DNA of 64,000 nt from Mucilaginibacter gracilis. GTDB taxonomy: Bacteria > Bacteroidota > Bacteroidia > Sphingobacteriales > Sphingobacteriaceae. Below, piece after piece: positions 8,324 through 17,380 of the stretch; the first letter of the stretch is position 1, and each line of letters starts with the position of its first letter. The stretch covers positions 5,642,001 to 5,706,000 of the forward strand of contig NZ_RBKU01000001.1 of assembly GCF_003633615.1 (NCBI RefSeq), given 5' to 3'. The translations under genes were made by a program, and so were the position numbers. The notes under the pieces were generated by a model. That model searched no databases. It was given only the letters and a program-made list of their open reading frames with translations, and had not been told where the DNA came from.

Positions 8324-10123
8324 ATGCCAATAATAGGTACCATAGTAAATTCATTTGATAACGAGTTTGGCCATTACCAAATTCGTTATGATGTTGGTGG
8401 CAACGGCTTTTCCGTAAATTTTACCGGCAACAACGAGCAATACACACTAAGCAGCAGCCAGCGCGGCGGCTTCAACGAGGGCGATTATGTGGGCACCCTG
8501 CAAACCGGGCCCGGCACATTGGTAACCTTTACCGCCAGCCTAACCTTCCCCTTTTTAGTGGCAACTCCCGGCACCGTACCAATAGATGACGGCAGCGATG
8601 GCAACAGCGGCGGCCCATCCGGTTGTAATATTGCCATAACCAGCCTAAGCACCGTTGCCGAAAGTGCGCCCGGCGCAGCAAACGGCACGCTAACCATTGT
8701 GGCCACAACGGCAAACCTGCCCATCAGCTACAGCATTAACAACACCACGTGGGTTAGCAGTCCGGTTTTTAGCAGCCTATCCGGCGGTAGCGGCACCGCT
8801 TACGTAACCGATGCCCTGGGCTGTACTGCCCAGCAAAGTTATACCGTAACCACCACGCCATTAGTATTTAACAGGCTGGTAAGCAGCCCGGCCATTGGCC
8901 AATCGCGCTGGAGCGCACTGTTTAACCCCATAATATTTGGTTACCAAAGTGCTACGGCAGTACCGGGCCGCAAGTTTATAACCAAAATTACCAGCGGGTA
9001 CGATGGTGCCGCAAACGTAATAACGGCCACCCATGCCGCCAACCTAACAGGCTATTGCCGGGCCGATATATCAAAATACCTGCGCACGCTGCTGCTGCCT
9101 CAAGACGAGCTTAATTATACAGCCATTAACTATCGCGATGCCAACATCAGCGCATCATATACGGTAGAGTACAAAGAAACCTGGGACGGCGGCAGCGATA
9201 CCGACTGGACAAGCGCCGGCGACCCTTTTTACGTAACCTACTCGGCCATGCAAATTGGCAACACCACCGGCGGCAACATGCAGCCCTATGTAACCTATCC
9301 CGGTGCAAACCAGGCCAACCCCGGCAAGTTTTTAAACGATTTTAAAATACCCGTGCTCTATACCGATATGCCCTGGGACATCTCCTTCATTTATTCCGAA
9401 AAGGTGGCCGGCTATCAGCTTAAACTGGGTGGTAACGGTATTGATGTTAATGGCAACATCTGCGGTTCGCTGGGCGAATCCATGTTACTAAACGAAGATG
9501 GTTCGGCACTGCTAAACGAAGACGGCTCTAAACTCCTGATCGAAAGACAGGCCCCCGGAACGCTACTCAACAAGCTGGGCGTTAACCGCTTGCGCATAAC
9601 CCAAAACATACCCGCAAACAGCAATTGGCTGGATGTTTTTTTGTTTTACACCGATGGGCAGGGCAACAACATACCCGTAACCGAAAGCCGGCGTTTACTG
9701 TTAGATAAATCGCCCTGCAACGGCCTGCCCTACGAGTACCTCAAGTGGATGGGCCCAACCGGCGGCTGGCTGTATTACATGCTCATTAAAAACCAGATAC
9801 ACGAAATAACCACCACAAACCCCGTATTGATGGACCGCTACATTGCCGATTACGCTGCCGCGGATAGCACCCAGCAGCTCATCAGCATAAGCGCAAAAAA
9901 GAAGATAACCGCCGGCAAAAACGACATACCCGCCTACGAGGCCGAAGCACTGGCAACCCTGCTGTATTCGCCCAAGGTGTACCGCCTGGTTAATGCCGCC
10001 ACCAACACCTGGCAAGGCGTAATTATTGATACCACATCCCTAAAAATGTACCAAACCTACGGCCAAACCGGCGATTTTGAAATTGCCTTTATCCTGCCCG
10101 AAGTTAACGTGCAGCGCGCCTAA
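8324..10123 (+). CDS. Large phage tail protein with SprB-like repeat
   Basis: 599 residues. Residues 1-95 form a small beta domain. Residues ~100-178 read as one SprB-type repeat: an NGTLTIVATTANLPISYSIN strand pair, then SLSGGSGTAYVTDALGC ending in TAQQSYTV, which is the layout of repeats in the gliding adhesin SprB and other Bacteroidota surface proteins. The remainder contains a duplicated LLNEDGS motif (~389-402) and a late segment with CNGLPYEYLKWMGPTGGW, which I associate with tail-tip proteins of Bacteroidota phages. A distal tail or host-contact role is likely. It precedes the baseplate-like gene at 10587. Confidence 0.65.
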   Translation: MPIIGTIVNSFDNEFGHYQIRYDVGGNGFSVNFTGNNEQYTLSSSQRGGFNEGDYVGTLQTGPGTLVTFTASLTFPFLVATPGTVPIDDGSDGNSGGPSGCNIAITSLSTVAESAPGAANGTLTIVATTANLPISYSINNTTWVSSPVFSSLSGGSGTAYVTDALGCTAQQSYTVTTTPLVFNRLVSSPAIGQSRWSALFNPIIFGYQSATAVPGRKFITKITSGYDGAANVITATHAANLTGYCRADISKYLRTLLLPQDELNYTAINYRDANISASYTVEYKETWDGGSDTDWTSAGDPFYVTYSAMQIGNTTGGNMQPYVTYPGANQANPGKFLNDFKIPVLYTDMPWDISFIYSEKVAGYQLKLGGNGIDVNGNICGSLGESMLLNEDGSALLNEDGSKLLIERQAPGTLLNKLGVNRLRITQNIPANSNWLDVFLFYTDGQGNNIPVTESRRLLLDKSPCNGLPYEYLKWMGPTGGWLYYMLIKNQIHEITTTNPVLMDRYIADYAAADSTQQLISISAKKKITAGKNDIPAYEAEALATLLYSPKVYRLVNAATNTWQGVIIDTTSLKMYQTYGQTGDFEIAFILPEVNVQRA

Positions 10124-10157
10124 GCCCCCTAACCCCCTAAAGGGGGAACAAGAAAAT

Positions 10158-10375
10158 GCACCGGGAGGTGCAGTGGCCCGGTAGCGATCAACAAACAATC
10201 TCTATTGCACCGTTAGGTGCAATAGCCCGGTAGAAAAACGACAAACAGTCTTTTTTGCGCAGTAGCTGCAATAGCCCGGTAGAAATCAACAAACAAATTT
10301 TTTTTTGCGTCGTAGGTGCAACAGGTCGGTAGAAAAAAAACAAACATATCTCTTTTTGCGCCGTAGGTGCAATAC
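10158..10375 (+). repeat. Tandem array of five ~50-bp hairpin units (family E)
   Basis: Units start at 10158, 10207, 10257, 10307 and 10358 (spacing 49, 50, 50, 51). Each begins with a small hairpin such as TTGCACC-gtta-GGTGCAA and continues with 'atagcccggtagaaa' and 'caaacaa'; the last unit is truncated after its hairpin. All parts of the unit are conserved between copies, so this is not a repeat-spacer array. Together with the Pro/Gly-like repeats on either side it fills the 463-bp gap between two tail genes. Confidence 0.85.
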
Positions 10376-10447
10376 TTAACCTAAGTAAATCAATAACAAA
10401 CACCAAATAACCAAGTAAAATCCGGTACTCAACATTTGCTCTAACCA

Positions 10448-10586
10448 ACCAAGCCCCCTTCCGGGAGGCGCTAATCAAAAACTCCCCCTTTAGGGGGCTG
10501 GGGGGCACCATTCAATTCACTAACCAAGCCTCCCTTTGCGGGAGGCGCTAATCAAAAACTCCCCCTTTAGGGGGCTGGGGGGCCTT
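10448..10586 (+). repeat. Duplicated 'ccccctttagggggctgggg' repeat (family F)
   Basis: Two near-identical copies of 'gggaggcgctaatcaaaaac' followed by 'tccccctttagggggctggg' occur at about 10462-10506 and 10540-10584; fragments are at 10124-10150 and 35490-35520. The second copy runs to within 3 bp of the ATG at 10587. A frame through it adds 17 residues to the next gene, but that extension is repeat-derived. Confidence 0.75.
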
Positions 10587-12572
10587 ATGCAAAACGCACA
10601 ACTATTAGTTAACGACATCCCGTTAGATTTACCTTCCGACAGCCTAATCGCCCTGTCGTATGCCGTAAACACCCTTGCCGATTTAAAAACCGTGCAGGGC
10701 AACATCTCAAACAGCATCAACCTGCCCAATACCGCCGCCAACCGCGCCGCGCTGGGCTATCCCGAAGATCTTAACTTTAACGGTGTCGCCATCATCCGCC
10801 AAAAGCTGGCGTGCCGGTACATCCAAAACGGGGTTGATGTTATCCCGCAAGGTAATTTGCGCATTACGGGTGCATCAAAAAGCGCGCTTACCGTTGTGTT
10901 AAGCTGCGGCAATACCGATTTTTTTGATGTGATAACCGGCAAAATTACCGACCTCGACCTGAGCGAGTACGACCACCTGTGGAACATGCAAAACGTAATA
11001 GCATCGCGCCTGCGCACCGATGGCTACATTTACCCGTTTATAAACTACGGCAACATCACCAACGATACCAGCGACATACGCGGCCAGGGCATATCGCCAA
11101 ACGAAATGCGGCCCGCCGTATTTGCCAAAACCCTGGTTGATAAAATAGTGGCCTCGGCAGGTTATACCCTCATCAACAAAATTACCGACGACCCGGTAAC
11201 CACCCCCATTTACAACAACCTGATACTGCCCTTTAGTGCCGATAAAATATCGCACCCGCAACGGTATATCGACCAATATGCCCCGCAGGATATTGAGGTA
11301 CAATGCGGTACCGATGTACACTTTGTTAGCCCCAACGGCGTACACAACGCCATTCCGTTTAACCAAACCATTGCCGATACCGCCCACCTTTTTGACGGCA
11401 TTAACTGGACGGCAGATCGCATTATGCGGGTAGACATTAATGCCCATTTCCCGCAAATACATTTAGCCAGGCCAGATACCGGGGGCGATAGCGGTAAAGG
11501 TGCTTATTTTAAAATTATGGTAAGATATTCGGATGGTTCAATAAACAAGTTATTTGAAGCACCCAATTTATCTTTCGTTGACGATAATCACGACGTACAA
11601 CATTACGATTTCAACATGACGCTCACCGGCGTACCCCTAAAACCCGGCGACCAGATTTATTTGGAAGTTGAAACCGCCGGGCACGGTGTTTACACCACCG
11701 TTGATATTTACCACGGCGCCACCCTCACCATAAAAGCCAACAACAACGATGTTATTTTTGGCGAACAAATACAGTTGGAAGGCACCATGCCCGATATGAA
11801 CTGTACCGATTTTTTAAAGTTTATCTCGTTTTTGTTTTGCGCCATCATCCAAACAGATAATGTGGCCAAAACCGTTACCATTGTGCCCTTTGGCTACATT
11901 TTACAACAAATGCCCAATGCCATTGACTGGAGTGCCAAAGTTACCGAGGCCGACGAAGATTACGACGTGCAGATAGGCGATTACTACCAGCAAAACGAAG
12001 CCAAATTTGCCGAAGACGATGCCATATCGCCCGCCACATACGGCAACGGCAGCTTTTACATTAACGATTTTAACCTGGATATTTACCAGGACATTTACGA
12101 TATACCCTTTGCTGCCAGTTACGACGAACTGGTGCTGGGCAACAACCGCACATCAACAATTAAAAAAATAGCCGATTATGATACCCTTGGTGCCAACGGC
12201 CTCCAATTTACCATCAGCACCACCCAGCGCATACTGCTGCTCAACAAAAAAGATGTACCCGTAAATTACCGTTGGGATCATGATCTTACCCCGGTGAGCG
12301 ATAGCATACCCTTCGCCTACTTTGCATCAGGCAATACCAATGCCGATTTAACCATGACCAGCGTTTTTAACAACCACTACGCCGATTTCATTAACGTACT
12401 GGCCGATCAGCGCAAACTAACCTGCTACCTGCAACTCAACGAAATCGACATCCAAACGCTCAATTTTTTTAAACCCGTTTACATCCAAAAATACGCCAGC
12501 TACTTCTACATCAGCAAAATAACCGATTTCACCGGCGTAAAACCCTGCAAAGTAGAGCTGATACGCCTTTAG
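10587..12572 (+). CDS. Phage tail/baseplate-type protein
   Basis: 661 residues from the ATG at 10587; an upstream in-frame ATG (10536) would add only repeat-encoded residues. The N-terminus MQNAQLLVNDIPLDLPSDS with '...NTLADLKTVQGNISNSINLP' is a pattern I associate with large tail proteins encoded beside the tape measure gene in Bacteroidota phages. The protein is rich in beta strand and aromatic residues, with no signal peptide or membrane segment. The likely role is baseplate or tail tip. It lies 129 bp before the tape measure gene, on the same strand. The exact function is not certain. Confidence 0.65.
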   Translation: MQNAQLLVNDIPLDLPSDSLIALSYAVNTLADLKTVQGNISNSINLPNTAANRAALGYPEDLNFNGVAIIRQKLACRYIQNGVDVIPQGNLRITGASKSALTVVLSCGNTDFFDVITGKITDLDLSEYDHLWNMQNVIASRLRTDGYIYPFINYGNITNDTSDIRGQGISPNEMRPAVFAKTLVDKIVASAGYTLINKITDDPVTTPIYNNLILPFSADKISHPQRYIDQYAPQDIEVQCGTDVHFVSPNGVHNAIPFNQTIADTAHLFDGINWTADRIMRVDINAHFPQIHLARPDTGGDSGKGAYFKIMVRYSDGSINKLFEAPNLSFVDDNHDVQHYDFNMTLTGVPLKPGDQIYLEVETAGHGVYTTVDIYHGATLTIKANNNDVIFGEQIQLEGTMPDMNCTDFLKFISFLFCAIIQTDNVAKTVTIVPFGYILQQMPNAIDWSAKVTEADEDYDVQIGDYYQQNEAKFAEDDAISPATYGNGSFYINDFNLDIYQDIYDIPFAASYDELVLGNNRTSTIKKIADYDTLGANGLQFTISTTQRILLLNKKDVPVNYRWDHDLTPVSDSIPFAYFASGNTNADLTMTSVFNNHYADFINVLADQRKLTCYLQLNEIDIQTLNFFKPVYIQKYASYFYISKITDFTGVKPCKVELIRL

Positions 12573-12701
12573 TTCATCAGTTCACCGGTCATTGGTTCAT
12601 TGGTCTTATCACTTTATCATTCCAACCCAACCAATACCGCTTAACTAACAAACTACCCCACCAATGAACTAATGACACTAATGAACCAATAAACCAACCC
12701 T

Positions 12702-15700
12702 ATGGACGATACCAAAAAAGCCCTCCTCAGTATCGATATTGATACCGCGGCCCTCACCCAAAATGCCGACAAAGCCAAAGAAGCCGTAAAAGCCCTTGCC
12801 GAGCAACTCAAAGAACTCAAAACCACCGGCAAAGAAAGCGGCGAAGCACTGGATAAAATTGCCGAGCAAATAAAAAAAGCAACCGAAGCCGCCGATAAAA
12901 GCAAAGATGCCCTAAAAGAGTTTTCTACCCGACTTGCCGAAGCAGCTAAATCTTCCGAAGAATTAAAAAATAATCTGAGTGAACTTACCAAAAAACAAAC
13001 CGACTCAAGTAAAGCCCAGGTTGCCGATACAAATGCTGCCAAAGAAGCCGAAAAAGCTCAAAAGAAACTTAAAGCAGCGATATCAGACACCACGAAATTA
13101 TTGAGAGAGTCCAGGAAGGATTACAAAAATTTAGACGAAAGCGAAAAAGCTAAACACATTAAAGAATTAATTGAGACTTACAATAACCTAAATAGCACTG
13201 AACGCGAAAATGAACGAATTGGCGGTAGTCTCGAAAAGCGTATAACAACTTTGCTAACTCAACAAAAAGGCGAACAAACGGAGCAGGACAAACTAAATGA
13301 AAGAAGAAAAACAGGCACAAAATTAATTAAAGCGCATAAAGAAATACTTGACACCACAGAGGGAAGTATTGTTAATACCAAGGTAGCTATATTGGCTTTA
13401 ACTACCGAATATTTAAATCTCAGCGAAAAACAACAGAAAAGCGCAAGAACTGGCGGCGTACTCAAAGCAAAAATAGATGAATTGCAAGAAAGCCTAAAAA
13501 AACTCGAAAGCAAATCTATCTCCGATTTCTCCGACAGGTTTGTGGAAGCCGGAAAAAAAATACTCCCATTTTCCGAAGGTATAGGTAAAGCTGCCGAGCA
13601 ATTTAAAACGTTAAAAGAGGGTTTTGCTACCGGAGTAGAAGGCTTGAAAAATATCGGAAAATCAACTGCGGAATATTTTCACCAGGTACGTGCCCTATCA
13701 CACGAACAAAATGATTTAAATAATAATACAAAGGTTTCTGCCAAAGTCTTCCAATACATAAAGTCCGGTTTCGAGGTTGCTACTGGTGGTGCTAAAAATT
13801 TCGGCAAGGCACTTGTAGGCACCGGCATAGGTGCTATAATTATTGCCGTTGGCTTGTTAACCGATTACCTCAAAAACTTCAAACCCATTGTCGATCTTAT
13901 TGAGCAAGGCATGGCTGGTTTTAACGGTGCAATAGCCGCCGGTAAACATATTTTAGATGAGTTTTTTGGCAGCATCAAAAGCGTGGGCGATTTATTTAGC
14001 AAACTGGGCAACTTTATCGCTCACCCTATTGATAGTTTGATGAATTTAGGCAAAGCAATGGCCGAAGCAGGCAAAAAAACATTTGAACTAAAGAAAGCCG
14101 AGCAAGAGCTTAACGACGACATTCAAGCCACCGCAGGTAAAAATATTGAGCGTGAAACCGAAATCGCCCGGTTAAAATCCAAATTGATAGGTGCCAATAT
14201 AAAAGACAAGGAAGAATACAATAAAAAGATAAAAGCCTTACAAAAAGAAGAAACAGACGAGAATACAAAAAACACCAACAAGCAGATAGAGAATACCCTC
14301 AGCAAGGTAAATGCTATCAACGGTATTCATGGCAAGGAAGAGTTTAGCCTTAAAAACCTTACCGCTGCGAAAATAGAAGCCCTGAAAGAATCAAAACATC
14401 TTGACGACGAAACAGTAAAAAGCTTATACGACGCCTTAAAACAAAAAAACGACATCATTTCAAAAAGTTTTGAAGAAGAAGGTAAAATAGCCACCGAGGC
14501 GCAAACTAAATTAGCCGAACAAAACAAAGCCGCCGACGACAAAAAAGCAAAGGCTCGCGAGGCGTTTAAGGAATCGCAAAACAGGATGATCCTTAATAAC
14601 ATAAAAGATGCTAATAAGCGAGAGGTAGCCGAACTTGAGGCCGGTTTTAAAGAACAAATTAAACAGTTCAAAAAAAATTCGGCAGCCTATTTACAATTAA
14701 TAAAAGAGCGCGATCAAAAATTAAAAGAGCTCGCCGAAAAGCAAGCCAAAGACACCCAAGACAAAGAAGCAGCCGACGACAAAGCTTTGTTTGACGCCCA
14801 AATGCAATTAAAATTAGCACAGGCAGAAGGCGATTTTGAAAAAACCCAAACATTAAAAAGCGAACAAAACAAAAAAGACCTGGAGTTTGATCTTAAAAAC
14901 AGTAATCTAAACGAAAAACAAAAACAAACATTAAGAGAACAATCTGCACTGCGCGACTTAGAAATTTTAAAAGAAGGCCACGAAGCAAAAAAAGCATTTT
15001 TAGAAAAAACCTTAGAAGAAGACAAAAAACTAGCCGAAGGTGAAACCGACCCCAAAAAGAAGCTACAGGCCCAAATAAAGGTAATTACCGACCAATATAA
15101 CTTAGAGGTACTACTGGCTAAAGGCAACGCTGCGCAATTGATCGAGATCGAAAAAAAACGTACTGAAGCCACCGCCGCCCTCAATAAAGTTGAGACCGTT
15201 CAAAAAAAGAAAAGCTTTCAAGACGAGGTTTCGCTGATCGAAGCTAAAACCAAGCAATATTCAGATCACTTTACCAAGCTATCGGGCATGTTTAGCAAAA
15301 ACACAGCCGCTGGTAAGGCAGCGTTTGTGGCTCAAAAAGCTATAGCCGTGGCCGAAATTGCTATTAATACCGAAAAACAAATATCCGCAATATATACCTC
15401 AACCCGCGAGGCTGTTGCCAACGATATGGACGAAGGCCCAATTATAGGAGCCATCCATGCAGCTATAGATATAGCCATTGGCGCAGGCGAAATTGCAGGC
15501 ACAATAGCAAACGGTATAAAGCAGGTTAGCACCATCAACAGTACAAACCCATCCGGCTTTGCAAAAGGTGGTTTATACCTGTCCGACGGGCAGGGCAGCT
15601 ATTTAACCGGGCCGGGCAGCGGCACCAGCGATAGCATAAACGCCAAACTCAGCAACGGCGAATCCATCATCAATGCCCGTTCAACCCAAATGTTTGCGCC

Positions 15701-15959
15701 CATTTTGTCGGCCATAAACCAGGCAGGCGGCGGCAGGGCGTTCAACACCAGCACCCAGGGCAACGGTTACGCCTTAGGCGGCCTGTTTAACGGCAGCAAC
15801 GCCCTAAACGACGGCTCTACCGATTTAGCCACCACCCGCTCCCTAAACGATATGGCCAAAACAATGGCCGCCAGCATGCCCCGCCAAATATTAGTGGTTG
15901 AAGATGTACAAGCCAGCCTGCAAAACAAAGCCATGCTGCACAGCATGAGCAATTTTTAA
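12702..15959 (+). CDS. Phage tail tape measure protein
   Basis: 1085 residues, the longest helical protein in the island. Residues 1-320 are Lys/Glu/Ala-rich coiled coil. A hydrophobic segment (ALVGTGIGAIIIAVGLLTDY) lies at ~370-390, as is common in tape measures, followed by long coiled coils (~440-900). The C-terminal region contains FAKGGLYLSDGQGSYLTGPG and a second GYALGGLFNG motif, typical of the tail-tip end of tape measures. By the usual rule of about 1.5 angstrom per residue the tail would be near 160 nm; no sheath gene was recognised, so a flexible non-contractile tail is suggested. A diverged copy of its last 28 codons lies at 17243-17326. Confidence 0.9.
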   Translation: MDDTKKALLSIDIDTAALTQNADKAKEAVKALAEQLKELKTTGKESGEALDKIAEQIKKATEAADKSKDALKEFSTRLAEAAKSSEELKNNLSELTKKQTDSSKAQVADTNAAKEAEKAQKKLKAAISDTTKLLRESRKDYKNLDESEKAKHIKELIETYNNLNSTERENERIGGSLEKRITTLLTQQKGEQTEQDKLNERRKTGTKLIKAHKEILDTTEGSIVNTKVAILALTTEYLNLSEKQQKSARTGGVLKAKIDELQESLKKLESKSISDFSDRFVEAGKKILPFSEGIGKAAEQFKTLKEGFATGVEGLKNIGKSTAEYFHQVRALSHEQNDLNNNTKVSAKVFQYIKSGFEVATGGAKNFGKALVGTGIGAIIIAVGLLTDYLKNFKPIVDLIEQGMAGFNGAIAAGKHILDEFFGSIKSVGDLFSKLGNFIAHPIDSLMNLGKAMAEAGKKTFELKKAEQELNDDIQATAGKNIERETEIARLKSKLIGANIKDKEEYNKKIKALQKEETDENTKNTNKQIENTLSKVNAINGIHGKEEFSLKNLTAAKIEALKESKHLDDETVKSLYDALKQKNDIISKSFEEEGKIATEAQTKLAEQNKAADDKKAKAREAFKESQNRMILNNIKDANKREVAELEAGFKEQIKQFKKNSAAYLQLIKERDQKLKELAEKQAKDTQDKEAADDKALFDAQMQLKLAQAEGDFEKTQTLKSEQNKKDLEFDLKNSNLNEKQKQTLREQSALRDLEILKEGHEAKKAFLEKTLEEDKKLAEGETDPKKKLQAQIKVITDQYNLEVLLAKGNAAQLIEIEKKRTEATAALNKVETVQKKKSFQDEVSLIEAKTKQYSDHFTKLSGMFSKNTAAGKAAFVAQKAIAVAEIAINTEKQISAIYTSTREAVANDMDEGPIIGAIHAAIDIAIGAGEIAGTIANGIKQVSTINSTNPSGFAKGGLYLSDGQGSYLTGPGSGTSDSINAKLSNGESIINARSTQMFAPILSAINQAGGGRAFNTSTQGNGYALGGLFNGSNALNDGSTDLATTRSLNDMAKTMAASMPRQILVVEDVQASLQNKAMLHSMSNF

Positions 15960-15981
15960 ACCCACAACATAATAGTTTACA

Positions 15982-16039
15982 AAAGCAACAAAAATACTAA
16001 AAAATTTATCACTAATTTTTTTAGTATTTTTGTTGCTTT
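15982..16039 (+). terminator. Strong inverted repeat after tape measure gene
   Basis: A perfect 23-bp inverted repeat (AAAGCAACAAAAATACTAAA... at 15982-16004, complement at 16017-16039) with a 12-bp loop lies 22 bp after the tape measure stop. It is AT-rich and has no T tract after it, so it may be a terminator, an mRNA 3'-end stabiliser, or the end of the cargo segment that follows. Confidence 0.6.
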
Positions 16040-16079
16040 ATTAATTTGATTTTATATTTTTATCGAAAATTAATGAAAT

Positions 16080-17105
16080 ATGAAAAAACTATTATTGAAT
16101 CTCATCTTATTTATTGCCATATTTAGTTCGGCAAAGGCACAAACTGATTATTGTAAAGATATTAAAAAGTCAGTCACAGACGACAACATTATTTACAGAA
16201 CACCAACTCCTGGAGACCAGTTCGGCTTTGCCAAAATAATTGACAAAGCAGGCACCGGCACATTTTTTAAAATGATACTTGGAATATCCGATCCGGATAA
16301 TAAAGTTACGGATGCGTCAATAACCTTTGAAGACGATGCTGTCTTAAATTTCTCTAACGTAATCATTGACAGAAGTGCCGAAAAAGATATAATTAATAAC
16401 TATATCTATACTGGCTCCATATCATTAAGTGCTGATGATATGGCTAAATTTAAAACCAAAAAGATCAAATCATATCTTTTTTTAGGTAAAAAACGCGTTC
16501 CTTCTCCTTTCGGGAACGTTAAAGTAAAAGTTATGGCTTACGCCAATTGCATTGATGGGCTTAACGACGTTCCAAAAGTAGTATTCAACCCTAACGAAAA
16601 AAAATCGATAGATGGTTTTTGGGGCATCCCTTTTGGTTCATCAGCAGAAACCGTTAAGGCAACAATGGCCTCTAAAGGTGGTAGATTTGACAAAGAGAAT
16701 TCAAAAGCAGATCAGCTTTACTTTTTCGACGCTGTTTTTACTGGCCGTAAAACCGGTGCTATTAGCGCATCCATAATAGATAACAAATTCTATCAAGCTG
16801 GAGTATCCTTCCCCGAGCTTGAAGAAATACATATCATAAGCACGTTTGACGCCATGGTTTCCGAGTTGTCTGATGTTTATGGTAATCCTAAAATTGTAAA
16901 AAATTTCCAGGAACCGTATAAAGAAGGTGATGGTTACGAAGTACAGGCTATCAAACTGGGTAAAGCATCTTATTACGCTCAATGGACAACCAATAACGGC
17001 AATACCATCTTTGTTCAAATTAGTAGCAAAGGCCGGATCTCTCTTTTTTATACCGACACCGCTTTAGAGAAAACTAAAAACGCTAAAAAAACCAACGACT
17101 ATTAA
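16080..17105 (+). CDS. Secreted hypothetical protein (cargo gene in phage island)
   Basis: 341 residues with a Sec signal peptide (MKKLLLNLILFIAIFSSAKAQ). The mature protein has two halves: a beta-rich N-terminal half to about residue 165, then a segment starting 'DGFWGIPFGSSAETVKATMA', which resembles the start of domains that describe themselves as 'GxxFGxs...v...l'. I cannot name the family. It has its own upstream AT-rich region and a downstream terminator, and it is not a phage structural type. The duplicated tape-measure 3' end after it (17243) suggests it arrived with a recombination event. Confidence 0.7.
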   Translation: MKKLLLNLILFIAIFSSAKAQTDYCKDIKKSVTDDNIIYRTPTPGDQFGFAKIIDKAGTGTFFKMILGISDPDNKVTDASITFEDDAVLNFSNVIIDRSAEKDIINNYIYTGSISLSADDMAKFKTKKIKSYLFLGKKRVPSPFGNVKVKVMAYANCIDGLNDVPKVVFNPNEKKSIDGFWGIPFGSSAETVKATMASKGGRFDKENSKADQLYFFDAVFTGRKTGAISASIIDNKFYQAGVSFPELEEIHIISTFDAMVSELSDVYGNPKIVKNFQEPYKEGDGYEVQAIKLGKASYYAQWTTNNGNTIFVQISSKGRISLFYTDTALEKTKNAKKTNDY

Positions 17106-17131
17106 TTAATAATCCTTATTACAAAAACAAC

Positions 17132-17161
17132 AAAGGCTTCACCATAACCGGCGAAGCCTTT
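17132..17161 (+). terminator. Rho-independent terminator of the 16080 gene
   Basis: AAAGGCTTC (17132-17140) and GAAGCCTTT (17153-17161) form a stem with a 12-base loop, followed by TTCTATTTCC. It lies 27 bp after the stop codon of the secreted-protein gene. Confidence 0.7.
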
Positions 17162-17200
17162 TCTATTTCCGCCTATCGGCCATCTGCATTCTGCCCTCCT

Positions 17201-17244
17201 AACATTCCCAAAAATCCGACGGTTATTATAATTATTCCCATTAT
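17201..17244 (+). repeat. Direct repeat R, copy 1
   Basis: 'aacattcccaaaaatccgac' followed by 'ggttattataattattccca' and 'ttat'. Copy 2 at 18291-18333 is identical except for one missing C. The two copies bracket the tape-measure fragment, a hairpin and the minus-strand gene 17381-18223. Confidence 0.9.
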
Positions 17245-17326
17245 GCCCCGCCAAATATTAGTGGTTGAAGTTGTATAGAGCAGCATGCAAAACAAAGTGA
17301 TGCTGCATAGCATGAGCAATTTTTTA
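17243..17326 (+). pseudogene. Diverged duplicate of the tape measure 3' end
   Basis: This stretch aligns with 15876-15959, the last 28 codons of the tape measure gene (MPRQILVVEDVQ...LHSMSNF). About one base in ten differs. An in-frame TAG replaces a sense codon early on, and the original stop is lost in an extra T. It is therefore a non-coding remnant, left by duplication or by replacement of the tape-measure end. Confidence 0.85.
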
Positions 17327-17327
17327 A

Positions 17328-17366
17328 ATTATCAAGCCTCAGGTAATTGTACTGAGGCTTGATAAT
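17328..17366. terminator. Perfect 15-bp hairpin between convergent genes
   Basis: ATTATCAAGCCTCAG (17328-17342) and CTGAGGCTTGATAAT (17352-17366) pair perfectly around a 9-base loop. It lies just after the minus-strand gene that ends at 17381, and on the minus strand it is followed by TTAAAAAATT. It probably ends transcription of that gene and perhaps blocks readthrough from the left. Confidence 0.65.
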
Positions 17367-17380
17367 CAACATTTAAAATA

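Noticed and set aside
10158..10375. CRISPR array
   Set aside because: The repeated unit is conserved along its whole length, including the parts that would be spacers, and no cas genes are present.
10536..10586. Upstream in-frame start for the baseplate-type gene
   Set aside because: The extra residues are encoded by repeat family F, not by a conserved protein N-terminus.
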